A stretch of 64,000 nucleotides of DNA from Lactococcus protaetiae (lineage in GTDB: Bacteria; Bacillota; Bacilli; Lactobacillales; Streptococcaceae), in contig NZ_CP041356.1 in assembly GCF_006965445.1 (NCBI RefSeq), positions 124,001-188,000 on the forward strand, in the 5' to 3' direction. Shown here piece after piece: positions 27,146 to 36,988 of the stretch. Numbering within the stretch: the first letter of the stretch is position 1; the number at the start of each line of letters is the position of its first letter. The position numbers and the translations under genes are program-made. Below the pieces are notes generated by a model, which saw nothing but the letters and a program-made list of their open reading frames with translations, searched no databases and had not been told where the DNA came from.

Positions 27146-27474
27146 AACCGATAGAAAAATGTGGTTCTACTCAAAAATCAAGTGCCATTTTATCTTTCTC
27201 TCTCCTAACTTCTGGTATTACGAACTCAGTGACAAGATGTGAATCTATTCAGAACCCCTTAAAATCATCACTTATCTCTTGGAAATTCACCTTCCTAGTG
27301 TCTAAAATAGTACTCAAACCAAACATACAGCGTAATGTTGAAAGTATAGAGATAGTTATATCAAGATATGGAGATAAACAGGAGAAGTTTTCTTCTGCAT
27401 TTTCTGATAAAAAAAGGAATTCTGTTAATTATCTTGATAGCAAAAAAGCACTTGAAAAACAAGTGCTACTTTGA
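27146..27474. other. Decayed repeat sequence upstream of dinB
   Basis: No gene accepted. A degenerate type B end (CGAACTCAGTGACAAGATGTGA, 27230 region) shows an older insertion. The 117-codon frame here is made of this material. Confidence 0.4.
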
Positions 27475-27789
27475 ATTTCGTCCGACTGCCATAGGGTGTT
27501 GGCGCTTTTAGCGCCTAGGCTTCTTGGACAAGACCACTTCGCCTTGCGACTTTAGTCGATTGCGATTTGAACTTGCGACTTTAGTCGGTTAGTGAAATCG
27601 ACAACGTAGCAAAGCGTAGATAGAGCGAATGGATAACGAAGCGAAGCGGAGGTGTGACCTCATATCGAAGATGTTAAGCAGACTGTTGCAGCTTTAGCTG
27701 CGTACAGGTCGCTTAGTTGTTATACCTAGAGGTTGTACCTTAAATTCAGTGGTGAGTCGAAACTCCCACTGAATAAGTCTTGACTTCAT
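27475..27789 (+). repeat. Modular hairpin repeat, type A, copy 5 (no left end)
   Basis: Contains CATAGGGTGTTGGCGC, GGCGCTTTTAGCGCC, GCGACTTTAGTCG, GCAGCTTTAGCTGC and the right end CACTGAATAAGTCTTGACTT. The right end overlaps the stop codon of the next gene (TGA on the reverse strand). Confidence 0.85.
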
Positions 27790-28277
27790 AATTCTATTAT
27801 TTCATAATTATAGCCTTGAGACTCTAAGATAGTAAAACAAGCTTCCATAGGAAAGAAAATTGTTTTGGTATTATCATTTGGATGAAAAGTTTGTATTTTA
27901 TGTTCCTCAAGCATTTGACGGTCAAAGTAGATATGCATATTATCAAACGCTGTATCAACCAATCCAAATAAAGAAACAATACCTGAACTTAAACCGAGCA
28001 TTTCTTCCAAACGTTCCTCAGATACAAAATGAAGTCTTTTAACTCCCAAAATCTCACACAATCTATCCATCTCAACACGCTTTGCATCATCCATAATAAT
28101 CATGTAAAACTGTGTTGATCTTTTATTCGCTAGAATCAATGTTTTTGATCTGCAGCCTTCATGACCGGCAATATAAGCATCCGATTCCTCTGTAGAATGA
28201 CTCTCAGGATGATTGACAATGTCATAGGGAATATTAAGTTCCGCCATCAAATGCTCTACTTCTTCAAAAGTTCTCAT
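27786..28277 (-). CDS. Prolyl-tRNA deacylase (YbaK/ProX family)
   Basis: Removes alanine mis-charged onto tRNA-Pro. The 163-residue protein has the YbaK/EbsC-like fold with PYDIVNHPESHSTEESDAYI, GCRSKTLILANKR and the conserved MDDAKRVEMDRL; this matches the stand-alone ProX/PrdX group. Start at 28277 after GGAGG. The stop codon TGA lies in a repeat end. Confidence 0.87.
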   Translation of the reverse strand: MRTFEEVEHLMAELNIPYDIVNHPESHSTEESDAYIAGHEGCRSKTLILANKRSTQFYMIIMDDAKRVEMDRLCEILGVKRLHFVSEERLEEMLGLSSGIVSLFGLVDTAFDNMHIYFDRQMLEEHKIQTFHPNDNTKTIFFPMEACFTILESQGYNYEIIEL

Positions 28278-28296
28278 CAAAAAATTCCTCCACTAT

Positions 28297-28684
28297 TTTT
28301 TATCAAAACAAGTACGTGCTATCTTCACCCTTCGGGCTACGCGATAAACATTTGTCCGTTTTATCTAGCCGCTGAAGCGTCTAATAAAAAGGATGTCGAT
28401 GCTCGCTACGCCACTAAAGTGGCTAGTCGCAATCGCAATACTCCGACCTAAGTGTAACAACTAGCATATCCGTAAGTTGCTAAAGCAACAACGGCTATCC
28501 TATCTTAGGGCGGAGATAGAGCGAATGGATAACGAAGTGAAGCGGAGGTGTGACCTCATATCGAAGATGTTAAGCAGACTGTTGCAGCTTTAGCTGCGTA
28601 CAGGTCGCTTAGTTGTTACACCTAGAGGTTGTACCTTAAATCCAGTGGTGAGCCGAAACTCCCACTGAATAAGTCTTGACTTCA
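28297..28684 (+). repeat. Modular hairpin repeat, type A, copy 6
   Basis: Left end TTTTTATCAAAACAAGTACG; inside are the hairpins GCCACTAAAGTGGC and GCAGCTTTAGCTGC; right end CACTGAATAAGTCTTGACTT. Its middle is close to copies 5, 12 and 15. Confidence 0.85.
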
Positions 28685-28848
28685 TCATTGAATCCTTGTA
28701 CCATTATGTTTGTTCGAGAGATATTTTTACTTTCATTTTTAAAAATAAAATATACAACATAATAGCAGAATTTACATAGAAAGAAAAATAGAATCTAACC
28801 AAAGCACAGACTCACATTTTCTATTTCACCACATTATCGTTTGATCTG

Positions 28849-30342
28849 TTACAATCCAAGCAATCCACGAAGATCTAACGCAGAACCAGCTTTCCCACCA
28901 TGAATCAATACAATGAGTGCCATAATAGCAAGTAAAGTAATCATAGCCATCGCTGTCCATTCTTTCTTAGAAACTTTTCTATTATTTTCTCTTTTCGCAT
29001 AGGTAAACAGCACAAAACCAATCATATATAGGATTGCTGCAAGCCAAACATACTGCCATCCCGATAGATATAAGGCTAATGCTTGGAAAATAAATGTAAA
29101 GAAACCGATTAAGATGTTCTTTATTGATTTTTCTTGAATTCCTAATTTTAAAAGATAAGCCCCTACTAAAGCATAACAAATCATAATAACCGCAGTTGCC
29201 ATATAAATAAAAACATTATAAGCATTTGCTACAAAGAAGGTGATAATAATGAATATCTGAATCATAATCTGTGTAATCATCAATGAATTACTGGGTGCAT
29301 TGTATTCATTAAGCTTACCAAACCATTTAGGGAGTAACTTTTGTTCCGCAAGAAGCTGAGTTGCTTCTACTGGGAGCATCGTCCAAGACAACCAAGCCCC
29401 TAAAAGTGAGATAATCAAACCCACTGCCATGAGAGTGCCACCCCAGCCACCGACCATTTGATTCAAAATATAGACCAGACCAGGTGCTTTCACATTGGCA
29501 AGCTCTTGCTGACTCATAAAACCATAAGGTAGAAGGGACAACAAGATATAAAAAACAAGGAGAACCACTAATCCAATCACTGTTGCTTTTCCTGTATCAG
29601 ATTTTTTCTTTGCACGATTTCCCATCATCGCTGCGCCTTCGATACCGACAAACACCCAAATCATAACCATCAGTGAAGTCTTAACTTGTCCTAAAAGGCT
29701 ACTTCCTGTCATGACACTCCATGCAAGACTCTTAATAGAACCATCGGCAGATAGGTTAGTTGTAAAAGTTTGCCAGAAATGTTGAGTAAAAACATTAGCT
29801 TTAAAAAGGACAAGCCCCACAATAACAAAAACAACAAGTGGGATTAACTTTGCAATAAGCACAATTGCATTAACCACAGCTGCAGACTCAACTCCACGAA
29901 CAACCAGAAGCATCAAAACCCATGAAATCACTGATAAAATAATAATTGATAAAATAGTTAGCGAACCATTTGGCTCGGCAAATTTTCCAGGAAAGAAATA
30001 GTCCGCTGAAGTCATCATCAAGACCCCAAAACCAATTGTCCCCGTCCATGCTGATATCCAGTACCCCCAGCCTGACAAAAATCCGACAAAATCTCCGAAA
30101 CCAGCACGTGCATAGTCTGACACCCCTGAAAGTTTTGGTTTGATACAAATCAATCGATTCAAACTCAAAACAAGCATCAGAATCCCAAAGGCGATAAAAG
30201 CCCACGAAACAACGACACCTCCTGGTGTAGCTCCCGTAGCTAAGTCATTCGCGAGGTTAAAAACCCCACCACCGATTGCACCTGAGATAATAATCGCAAT
30301 CAGCGAGAAAAGACCTATCCCTTTTTCATTCTTGTTTTCCAT
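28849..30342 (-). CDS. arcD2: Arginine exchanger ArcD2
   Basis: APC-superfamily antiporter of the arginine deiminase pathway; in L. lactis ArcD2 exchanges arginine for alanine, ArcD1 arginine for ornithine. The 497-residue protein has about 12-14 membrane segments and the family start GLFSLIAIIISGAIGGGVFNLANDLA. It is closely related to the ArcD1 at 33954. Full length. Downstream of arcT, but separated from it by about 800 nt that include a diverged repeat. Substrate assignment follows L. lactis gene order, not a motif. Confidence 0.9.
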   Translation of the reverse strand: MENKNEKGIGLFSLIAIIISGAIGGGVFNLANDLATGATPGGVVVSWAFIAFGILMLVLSLNRLICIKPKLSGVSDYARAGFGDFVGFLSGWGYWISAWTGTIGFGVLMMTSADYFFPGKFAEPNGSLTILSIIILSVISWVLMLLVVRGVESAAVVNAIVLIAKLIPLVVFVIVGLVLFKANVFTQHFWQTFTTNLSADGSIKSLAWSVMTGSSLLGQVKTSLMVMIWVFVGIEGAAMMGNRAKKKSDTGKATVIGLVVLLVFYILLSLLPYGFMSQQELANVKAPGLVYILNQMVGGWGGTLMAVGLIISLLGAWLSWTMLPVEATQLLAEQKLLPKWFGKLNEYNAPSNSLMITQIMIQIFIIITFFVANAYNVFIYMATAVIMICYALVGAYLLKLGIQEKSIKNILIGFFTFIFQALALYLSGWQYVWLAAILYMIGFVLFTYAKRENNRKVSKKEWTAMAMITLLAIMALIVLIHGGKAGSALDLRGLLGL

Positions 30343-30789
30343 TTTTTACTTTCTAATATTTCTAGTCATACACTAATCTCAAATCGCTCCAACAATTGCA
30401 TTAACTAAAAAATTTTTATACCACTTTATAAATATAAGCCGTTTTTCAGATTAAAATAGCTATCTAATCCCGCCTTCTTATAATTATGCTTTTTACCTTA
30501 TCTATTATACCTTTTTCACATTCTTTATCAAAATAGAATTCAAAAAAATTACTGATATTTTCCGTTCTTAAAATAATGTTCGAAATACATAGTTTACTCG
30601 TTGTACCAATTTTGCATATTAGATCTTGAAATAAACTACCGAATACTCTCAATTATTTTAGAACTACTACTTTAGCAATCTCTAGTTGACATCTTTTCCA
30701 TCAGGAGTTATAACTCATTCACCAACTAATATCATAAAACGCGACAACAAATTAATGTTACTACCTAACTTCATGATAAAAAGTCAAGA
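30343..30789. other. arcD2 upstream region, no gene seen
   Basis: Very AT-rich. A 62-codon reverse frame has no recognisable features and is not called. The arcD2 promoter probably lies here, but I cannot place it with confidence. Confidence 0.4.
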
Positions 30790-31135
30790 ATTACTCAGTA
30801 GTGAGTTGCAACTCACCACTAAATTTAGGGTGCAACCTCTAGGTAGCGACCTGTACGCAACTAAAACTGCAACAGTCTGCTTAATATCTTTGATATGAGG
30901 TTGCTTGTCCCAGAATCCTAGTTTCTAAAACATTGCTACCTTACGGCAGTCAGAGGAAAATTCGAGAATTGGCAGTCCTGATTCAATGCTTTGCCGTTTG
31001 CTCTTGTTGCTTTAAGCAAACGAACAACAAAGTGCTGTCCATGCGTAGAACGGCGTGTGGAGCATGTAACAAAGCAACAAATGTTGACACCATAGCCTAA
31101 GTGCAGAAATATCACACACTTATTTTGATAAACTA
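30790..31135 (-). repeat. Modular hairpin repeat, type A, copy 7 (old, diverged)
   Basis: Has GTGAGTTGCAACTCACCAC, CACCTAGAGG-like words and AAGATATTAAGCAGACTG in reverse, and a left end ACACACTTATTTTGATAAA at 31110-31133. Many differences from other copies indicate age. It lies between arcT and arcD2. Confidence 0.55.
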
Positions 31136-31148
31136 TTTTTTAACTTGT

Positions 31149-32279
31149 CTAGTTTTCATACTCTCTCAGATATTCTGACACTAAACGGAGACCTTCACAC
31201 AATGTCTTTTTGTCTGTACAATAACCAATTCTTGCGTAGCCAGGTAAATCAAAACGATTACCTGGAATAATGAGCACTCCTTTTTCCTTTAGTAATTTAA
31301 TCGCAAAATCTTCCGTTTTCCCTGGGTCAAGTTGGTTAAATTTTACAAAACTCACTGATACATCGTTAGGAAATATCATTGATACAAGTGGCTCGTTTTT
31401 TACCCACTCCTTCAATATTTCAAGATTTTCTTTGACAATGCCACGCGCTCTGGCGAGTACTTTTTCTTTATGTTTTAAAATTAACGCTGCGATAGCATCA
31501 TCAAAAACTCCTGTGCAAATGAGTGTGTAGTCGCGTATTTTTCTAAACTCATCTGCCAAAGCAGCATCTTGAGTCGCTATCCATCCTACACGAATTCCTG
31601 GTACAGAGTAAGTTTTCGAAATAGAATTAGTTGAAATTCCTTTTTCATAAATATCTGCAATCGGTGCATAGTCAGTTTTCTCATTAAGTGGAAGATAAAC
31701 CTCATCACATAAAATATAAGCACCTACTTCACGAGCTATTTTTGATACTTCTCTTAAAAATACCACATCTAAAATCGCACCTGTCGGCTGCGCTGCGTTG
31801 TTTAAACAGATTAATTTTGTATCAGGTCTTATAAGTTCACGAAGTTCTGATAGTTTGGGACGCCACCCTTCTTCTTCATTTATCTTCCAATAATCCACCT
31901 TTGCCCCAAGTGTTTTAGGCCAATCATAAAGTTGCTGATAGGACGGATACTGAGCAATAACATGATCTCCCTCTCCGACAAGACCTAAGACAGCCATAAA
32001 ATTAGCACCTGTCGCACCATTTGTAGAAAGAATATTGTCTACAGGAATTTTTTCATAAAGTTTTGCGACTTCCTTTTTAAATGCTGGCGACCCTTCAATC
32101 CAACCATAGCTGAATTTTTCCTTCATCAAATTCGCCATGAACGATTTCCCACCATCTGGCTCCAATTCTAAAATTTCTTCTAATGTCATTGACTCAATAG
32201 TTGATTGAGCAATATCCACTTTTGCGGATTTTTCCCAAACGTTTAGCCAATCTTCACATCCAAATTGAACAAGTTCCAT
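31149..32279 (-). CDS. arcT: Aminotransferase ArcT of the arginine deiminase locus
   Basis: PLP-dependent class I/II aminotransferase found in lactococcal arc clusters. The 376-residue protein has the PLP-lysine motif SISKTYSVPGIRVGW and LLCDEVYLPL-type DEV(Y) motif (ILCDEVYLPLN). Its role may be to feed the alanine pool used by ArcD2. Start at 32279 (MELVQFGCEDWLNV) after GAGG; residues upstream read into poor sequence. A type A repeat begins 9 nt before the start. Confidence 0.92.
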   Translation of the reverse strand: MELVQFGCEDWLNVWEKSAKVDIAQSTIESMTLEEILELEPDGGKSFMANLMKEKFSYGWIEGSPAFKKEVAKLYEKIPVDNILSTNGATGANFMAVLGLVGEGDHVIAQYPSYQQLYDWPKTLGAKVDYWKINEEEGWRPKLSELRELIRPDTKLICLNNAAQPTGAILDVVFLREVSKIAREVGAYILCDEVYLPLNEKTDYAPIADIYEKGISTNSISKTYSVPGIRVGWIATQDAALADEFRKIRDYTLICTGVFDDAIAALILKHKEKVLARARGIVKENLEILKEWVKNEPLVSMIFPNDVSVSFVKFNQLDPGKTEDFAIKLLKEKGVLIIPGNRFDLPGYARIGYCTDKKTLCEGLRLVSEYLREYEN

Positions 32280-32287
32280 CTCATACC

Positions 32288-32625
32288 TCATTTTATCAAA
32301 ACAAGTGCGTGCTATCTCCACTTTACGGCTACGCTGTCGATGCTCGCTACGGTGCTAAAGCACCTAGTCGCAATCGCAATACTCCGACCTCTTAGGTCGG
32401 AGATAAAGCAGCACTAAGCTCTGATTTCGTTCTACTGCCCTAGGGTCTTGGCGCTTTGCGACTCGACTTGTGGCTTTAGCCACTTAGCGAGAGTGGACAG
32501 CGCAGTGAAACGGAGATAGCGCTTAGACTTCAGGGACAGGGTGACCTCATATCTTTGATGTGAGGTTGTGCCCTAACATTGGTGGGGGAGAAAGAATCCT
32601 CCACCAATGAAGTAATCACTTCAAT
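32288..32625 (+). repeat. Modular hairpin repeat, type A, copy 8
   Basis: Left end TTTTATCAAAACAAGTGCG, hairpins GGTGCTAAAGCACC, CTCCGACCTCTTAGGTCGGAG and GTGGCTTTAGCCAC. The right part is the variant shared only with copy 1 (GACTTCAGGGACAGGGTGAC, GAAGTAATCACTTC). It lies between arcC and arcT, after the arcC terminator. Confidence 0.85.
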
Positions 32626-32672
32626 TACATTATTTCATTTACTGACAGCGATTCTGTCAGTATCATTTTACC

Positions 32673-32704
32673 AAAAAAATGCTACACAAAGTGTGCAGCA
32701 TTTT
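32673..32704 (-). terminator. Terminator after arcC
   Basis: AAAATGCTGCACAC / GTGTAGCATTTTTTT on the reverse strand, right after the arcC stop. It ends the arcA-arcB-arcD1-arcC transcript before arcT. Confidence 0.88.
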
Positions 32705-32708
32705 CATT

Positions 32709-33653
32709 TTAAGGAATAATCTTTGTTCCTGAATCATTTGTAAGGAAATCTTCAAGATTTTCCAAAGAAGTAATCGTTGCAGGACGACTGGTCCGTGCGA
32801 CAAATTCCATCGCAGCTTGTACTTTTGGCAACATCGATCCTGCGGCAAATTGTCCTTCTTCAATAAAACTACGCATCTCTGCCATTGTAACTGTTTCAAG
32901 TTTCTTTTGGTTAGGTTTATTAAAATTAACAAAGACATTATCAACTGCTGTTAAGATTAATAAATTATCAGCTTCAACGAGTTCAGCAACTTTTGCTGCT
33001 GAAAAATCTTTGTCAATAACAGCCTCAACACCTTCATAACCACTAGGAGTTTCAATCACAGGGATACCACCACCACCAGATACCGTAACCAAAACACTTG
33101 ATGAAATCAATGGTTTAATTGCTGCAGCTTCAACAATTCGCGTAGGTTTTGGACTTGGTACAACACGACGATAGCCACGTCCAGAGTCTTCAACAAATAC
33201 CCAATCTGGATACTGGGCTTTCATTTCAGCAACACCTGCTTCATCATAGAATGGACCAATTGGTTTTGTTGGTTTCTCAAAAGCAGGGTCATCTGCTGCT
33301 ACTACCGTACGTGTCACCACCGATATTACTGGCACGCGCTCCATATTATTTTTAAGTAGAGCTCTTGTAAAGGCCTGCCCCATCCAGAAACCAATCTGAC
33401 CTTGAGTCATCGCTACAGCGGTATCAAGAGGCATTGCTGGATTTTTTGGGCTATCTGAAGCCAACTGTTGCAACAAAAGATTACCTACTTGCGGACCATT
33501 TCCATGAGTCACAACCATTTCCACATCGTTGTCTTTAATCAAAGGAATCAATTGTTCTGCTGTTGTTTCAAGTGCTATTTCCTGCGCTTTTGCTGTTGGG
33601 TCATCTGTTAGGATGGCATTCCCACCAAGAGCTACTACAATACGTCTTACCAT
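32709..33653 (-). CDS. arcC: Carbamate kinase
   Basis: Last step of the arginine deiminase pathway: carbamoyl phosphate + ADP gives ATP, CO2 and NH3. The 314-residue amino acid kinase has IVVALGGNAIL at the start, VVTHGNGPQVGNLL, and SGGGGIPVI. Full length. It is the only arcC in the locus, whereas L. lactis usually has arcC1 and arcC2 in tandem. Confidence 0.97.
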   Translation of the reverse strand: MVRRIVVALGGNAILTDDPTAKAQEIALETTAEQLIPLIKDNDVEMVVTHGNGPQVGNLLLQQLASDSPKNPAMPLDTAVAMTQGQIGFWMGQAFTRALLKNNMERVPVISVVTRTVVAADDPAFEKPTKPIGPFYDEAGVAEMKAQYPDWVFVEDSGRGYRRVVPSPKPTRIVEAAAIKPLISSSVLVTVSGGGGIPVIETPSGYEGVEAVIDKDFSAAKVAELVEADNLLILTAVDNVFVNFNKPNQKKLETVTMAEMRSFIEEGQFAAGSMLPKVQAAMEFVARTSRPATITSLENLEDFLTNDSGTKIIP

Positions 33654-33953
33654 TTTATATAAACTCTCCTCTATCTAATATATAGCTAAATCATTGCAAA
33701 AAGAATCAATGGTTTACAATGCTTTGCACCTATTCTGATATAAAAATTTAACCAGAGTACACTACTTAGTGTACCGTTCTACTAACGATCAACTCGTCAC
33801 GTTGTCCGTTTGATTGCCATTTAGCGTTATGAGCTTCGCTCATTTACAGCCAATGGTCATATGGGGCTAAAGCCCACACACTAAATGCAGAACTACTAAA
33901 ATGAGAGTCCCCAGTTTAAAGCAGTTCTAATATTTCACTTCTATAATTCTCTA
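33654..33953. repeat. arcC-arcD1 spacer with a type B/A fragment
   Basis: 300 nt without a gene. 33775-33890 holds repeat words (TTGTCCGTTTGATTGCCATT, GAGCTTCGCTC, GGGCTAAAGCCC), a fragment of the hairpin-repeat material. The remainder shows nothing. Confidence 0.5.
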
Positions 33954-35534
33954 TTAATGAGTGATTTTCTTCTTGTTGATGTCTGCACGTACGATGAAGT
34001 AAACAATAAACGTTACAACGATTAAAGGTACTACTGCAACGAGAAGCGTGTTTCCATCAATACCTAGAGCATCTTGAAGTCCAAGCCAGTTGCCATAAAC
34101 TCCAAATACTGCAAGAATTCCTAAAACCGTCAAAACAACTGTCGCAATCATTTCAACACTACTGAGTTTACCCCCATATTCTTTCTTACCAAGAGCGTAA
34201 AGGATGAAACCAACAGCATAGAGAATGAGTGAGAGCCACACAAACTGCCATCCTGAGAAATACAAAGCCAAGATTTGGAAAGCAGCAGCCAAGAATCCAA
34301 CAACAATGTTACTTGTCTTCTTTTCTTGAATACCAAGTTTGAAAAGATACAGACCAACTAAAGCATAACAAATCATGATAACTGCAGTACATAGATAAAC
34401 AAAGACGTTATACGCATCAGCAACAAAATACGTTACAATCAAGAAAATTTGAACGATAAGTTGTGTCAAGATAAGAGAATTGCTTGGTGCTCCTTTATCA
34501 TTAAGCTTACCAAACCAGCTAGGAAGTAGTTTTTGGTCTGACAATTGTTGAGTTGCTTCAACAGGAAGCATTGTCCAAGAGAGCCATGCACCTAAAAGGG
34601 AAATAACCAGACCAATCGCCATGAGTGTACCGCCCCAGCCACCAACCATTGCATTCAAGATATGAACCAAACCAGGTTGACCAGTATTGGCTAAGTCTTG
34701 TTGATTCATGAAACCAAATGGCAAAAGAGAAAGTAAAACATAAATCACTAAGAGAGCAATCAAACCTAAAATAGAAGCTTTTCCAGCATCTGATTTCCGT
34801 TTGGCACGGTCTCCCATCATTGCAGCCCCTTCAATACCAACAAATACCCAAATCATGACCATCAATGAATTTGTGACTTGACCAAAGAGATCTCCACCAG
34901 TCATGTTTGACCATGTTAGACTCTTAATCACACCATTAGCATCTGTATTTGCTGCAAAGTTTTGCCAGAAATGAGCGCTAAATACGCCTGCTTTAAACAT
35001 CACAATCCCAGCAATCATAAATACAAAAAGCGGAATTAATTTTGCAATTAGGACAATAGCATTGATAACCGCCGCTCCTTCAACTCCGCGCATAACAAGT
35101 AATGTCAAGCCCCAAGAAACAATAGAAACAACAATTACAGATAGAATTGTTAAAGAGCCATTTTTTGCTTGAAATACTCCAGGAAAGAAGTAGTCAACTG
35201 AGGTCATCATTAAAACCGCAAAAGCGATATTACCTGCCCAAGCGGAAAGCCAGTAACCCCAACCGGAAATGAATCCGACCATATTACCAAAACCAGCACG
35301 TGCATAGTCTGATACACCAGAAAGTTCTGGTTTATTTACCACCAAATGATTAAGTGATAACACTAACATTAAGATACCAAAACCAATAACAATCCAAGAA
35401 ACAACAACACCTCCGGGTGTTGCTCCAGTTGCCAAGTCGTTGGAGAGGTTGAATACCCCTCCGCCGATGGCTCCGGAAACGATAATAGCAACTAGGGCTA
35501 AGAGCCCTATTCCTTTTTTATTTTCTGTTTCCAT
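33954..35534 (-). CDS. arcD1: Arginine/ornithine antiporter ArcD1
   Basis: APC-superfamily exchanger importing arginine against ornithine. The 526-residue protein has the start GLLALVAIIVSGAIGGGVFNLSNDLA and 13-14 membrane segments, and is about 30 residues longer at the C-terminus than ArcD2. Full length. It lies 20 nt downstream of arcB, in the arcABD order. Confidence 0.95.
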   Translation of the reverse strand: METENKKGIGLLALVAIIVSGAIGGGVFNLSNDLATGATPGGVVVSWIVIGFGILMLVLSLNHLVVNKPELSGVSDYARAGFGNMVGFISGWGYWLSAWAGNIAFAVLMMTSVDYFFPGVFQAKNGSLTILSVIVVSIVSWGLTLLVMRGVEGAAVINAIVLIAKLIPLFVFMIAGIVMFKAGVFSAHFWQNFAANTDANGVIKSLTWSNMTGGDLFGQVTNSLMVMIWVFVGIEGAAMMGDRAKRKSDAGKASILGLIALLVIYVLLSLLPFGFMNQQDLANTGQPGLVHILNAMVGGWGGTLMAIGLVISLLGAWLSWTMLPVEATQQLSDQKLLPSWFGKLNDKGAPSNSLILTQLIVQIFLIVTYFVADAYNVFVYLCTAVIMICYALVGLYLFKLGIQEKKTSNIVVGFLAAAFQILALYFSGWQFVWLSLILYAVGFILYALGKKEYGGKLSSVEMIATVVLTVLGILAVFGVYGNWLGLQDALGIDGNTLLVAVVPLIVVTFIVYFIVRADINKKKITH

Positions 35535-35554
35535 ATTATTTACTTCCTTAAATT

Positions 35555-36619
35555 TTATTCAAAAGTTTCTGGAACTGCAGGGATAAAGAGATTACCCAAA
35601 GTTGCAGCCATAATTGCTTTGATTGAGTGCATACGATTTTCCGCTTCTTCAAACTGACGTGCATATTTAGAGCGGAATACTTCATCAGTCACTTCCATTT
35701 CTGTCAGACCGTATTTTTCTTTGATTTCTTTACCATATTCAGTTTCAGTATCATGGAAAGCTGGTAGGCAGTGCATGAAGATAAGTTTGCCATTGTCAGC
35801 ATTTCCTGTGAGTTTCAACATATCCATTGTGATACGGTAAGGAGTAAGGAGTTTAACGCGTTCTTCCCAGTTTGATTCGCCCATTGATACCCATACATCT
35901 GAGTAAATAATATTTGCATCTTTAACACCTTCTTCGATGTTAGAAGTTGCAAGAGGTTTAGCACCTGATTTTTCGGCAAATTTATGAGCAATATCCATAA
36001 CTTCTTGAGAAGGATGAAGTGAATCAGGTGCAACGATATGGACATTCACACCAAGCATAGAACCTGTCACAATGAGAGAGTTTGCCATGTTGTTACGACC
36101 GTCACCAACGTAAACCAGAGTCAAACCTTTAAGATGGCCAAAGTTTTCTTTTACTGTCATGAAGTCCGCAATCATTTGAGTAGGATGCCAGTCATCAGTC
36201 AATCCATTCCAAACTGGAACACCTGAGAATTTAGCAAGATCTTCAACTTCTTTTTGTGAAAAGCCACGGCGTTCAATCCCGTCAAACATTGAACCGAGCA
36301 CTTTTGCTGTGTCTTCTACAGATTCTTTAATTCCAAGTTGAATATCATTGGCACCAAGATATTCAGGATGAGCGCCGAGATCAATTGCTGCTGTTGTAAA
36401 TGCCGCACGTGTACGTGTTGAAGTTTTTGCAAAAAGCAGTGCAATATTTTTTCCTTCAAGATAATGATGAGGGATATTTTGTTGTTTCAACGCTTTTAAG
36501 TGAAGACCAAAATCTACAAGGTAATTAATTTCAGCAGGTGTGAAATCTTTTTCAGCAAGTAGGCTACGTCCTTGAAATACTGAATTTACTTCTGCTTTTG
36601 TGATAATTGGTGATGTCAT
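35555..36619 (-). CDS. arcB: Ornithine carbamoyltransferase, catabolic
   Basis: Phosphorolysis of citrulline to ornithine and carbamoyl phosphate. The 354-residue protein has the carbamoyl-phosphate loop STRTRAAF, the HPTQ motif in [10 protein letters not shown] and the ornithine-binding HCLPAFHD. Full length. The arcA-arcB spacer is unusually long (369 nt) because two repeats sit there. Confidence 0.97.
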   Translation of the reverse strand: MTSPIITKAEVNSVFQGRSLLAEKDFTPAEINYLVDFGLHLKALKQQNIPHHYLEGKNIALLFAKTSTRTRAAFTTAAIDLGAHPEYLGANDIQLGIKESVEDTAKVLGSMFDGIERRGFSQKEVEDLAKFSGVPVWNGLTDDWHPTQMIADFMTVKENFGHLKGLTLVYVGDGRNNMANSLIVTGSMLGVNVHIVAPDSLHPSQEVMDIAHKFAEKSGAKPLATSNIEEGVKDANIIYSDVWVSMGESNWEERVKLLTPYRITMDMLKLTGNADNGKLIFMHCLPAFHDTETEYGKEIKEKYGLTEMEVTDEVFRSKYARQFEEAENRMHSIKAIMAATLGNLFIPAVPETFE

Positions 36620-36644
36620 TTTAAAAATTTCCTTTTCTTTATTT

Positions 36645-36774
36645 TTTTATCAAAGCAAGTGCGTGCTAATACCCCTACCTCTTAGGTCGGGATAAAGCAG
36701 CACTAAGCCTTGAATTTCGTCCGACTAAATTCAGTGGTGAGTCGAAACTCCCACTGAATAAGTCTTGACTTCAT
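36645..36774 (+). repeat. Modular hairpin repeat, type A, copy 9 (minimal form)
   Basis: The shortest complete copy, about 130 bp: left end TTTTATCAAAGCAAGTGCG, a CCTACCTCTTAGGTCGGG hairpin, AATTTCGTCCGACTAAATTC, right end CACTGAATAAGTCTTGACTT. It defines the two ends of the family. Confidence 0.88.
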
Positions 36775-36795
36775 TTAATTATTGCGATAATAATT

Positions 36796-36965
36796 CTGTC
36801 AGTATACTGACAGAATTATCAGCGAAGCTGATAATTCCTCTATCCACCGATTCAATGCTTACTTTGGGCGCATTGAACTGACAGAATTATCAGCAAAGTT
36901 GATAATTCCTCTATCCGCCGATTCAATGCTTACTTTAGGCGCACTGAACTGACAGAACGGTCAGT
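36796..36965. repeat. 71-bp tandem repeat built on CTGACAG motifs
   Basis: A perfect CTGTCAGTATACTGACAG palindrome (36796-36813) leads into two 71-bp units (36807-36877 and 36878-36948) that differ at a few positions, followed by the start of a third. Each unit has the hairpin GAATTATCAGC / GCTGATAATTC and TTCAATGCTTACTTTGGGCG. A related single unit lies at 40978-41065. It is located between arcA and arcB. Confidence 0.85.
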
Positions 36966-36988
36966 AACTTTTGTCAGTAAACAGTTTT

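Noticed and set aside
27121-27474. 117-codon frame upstream of dinB
   Set aside because: Decayed repeat sequence; no ribosome site and no family features.
30464-30652. 62-codon reverse frame upstream of arcD2
   Set aside because: No recognisable features or start signals; too short to call.
36645-36965. CRISPR array in the arcA-arcB spacer
   Set aside because: Only two or three units, no unique spacers of constant size, no cas genes in the window.
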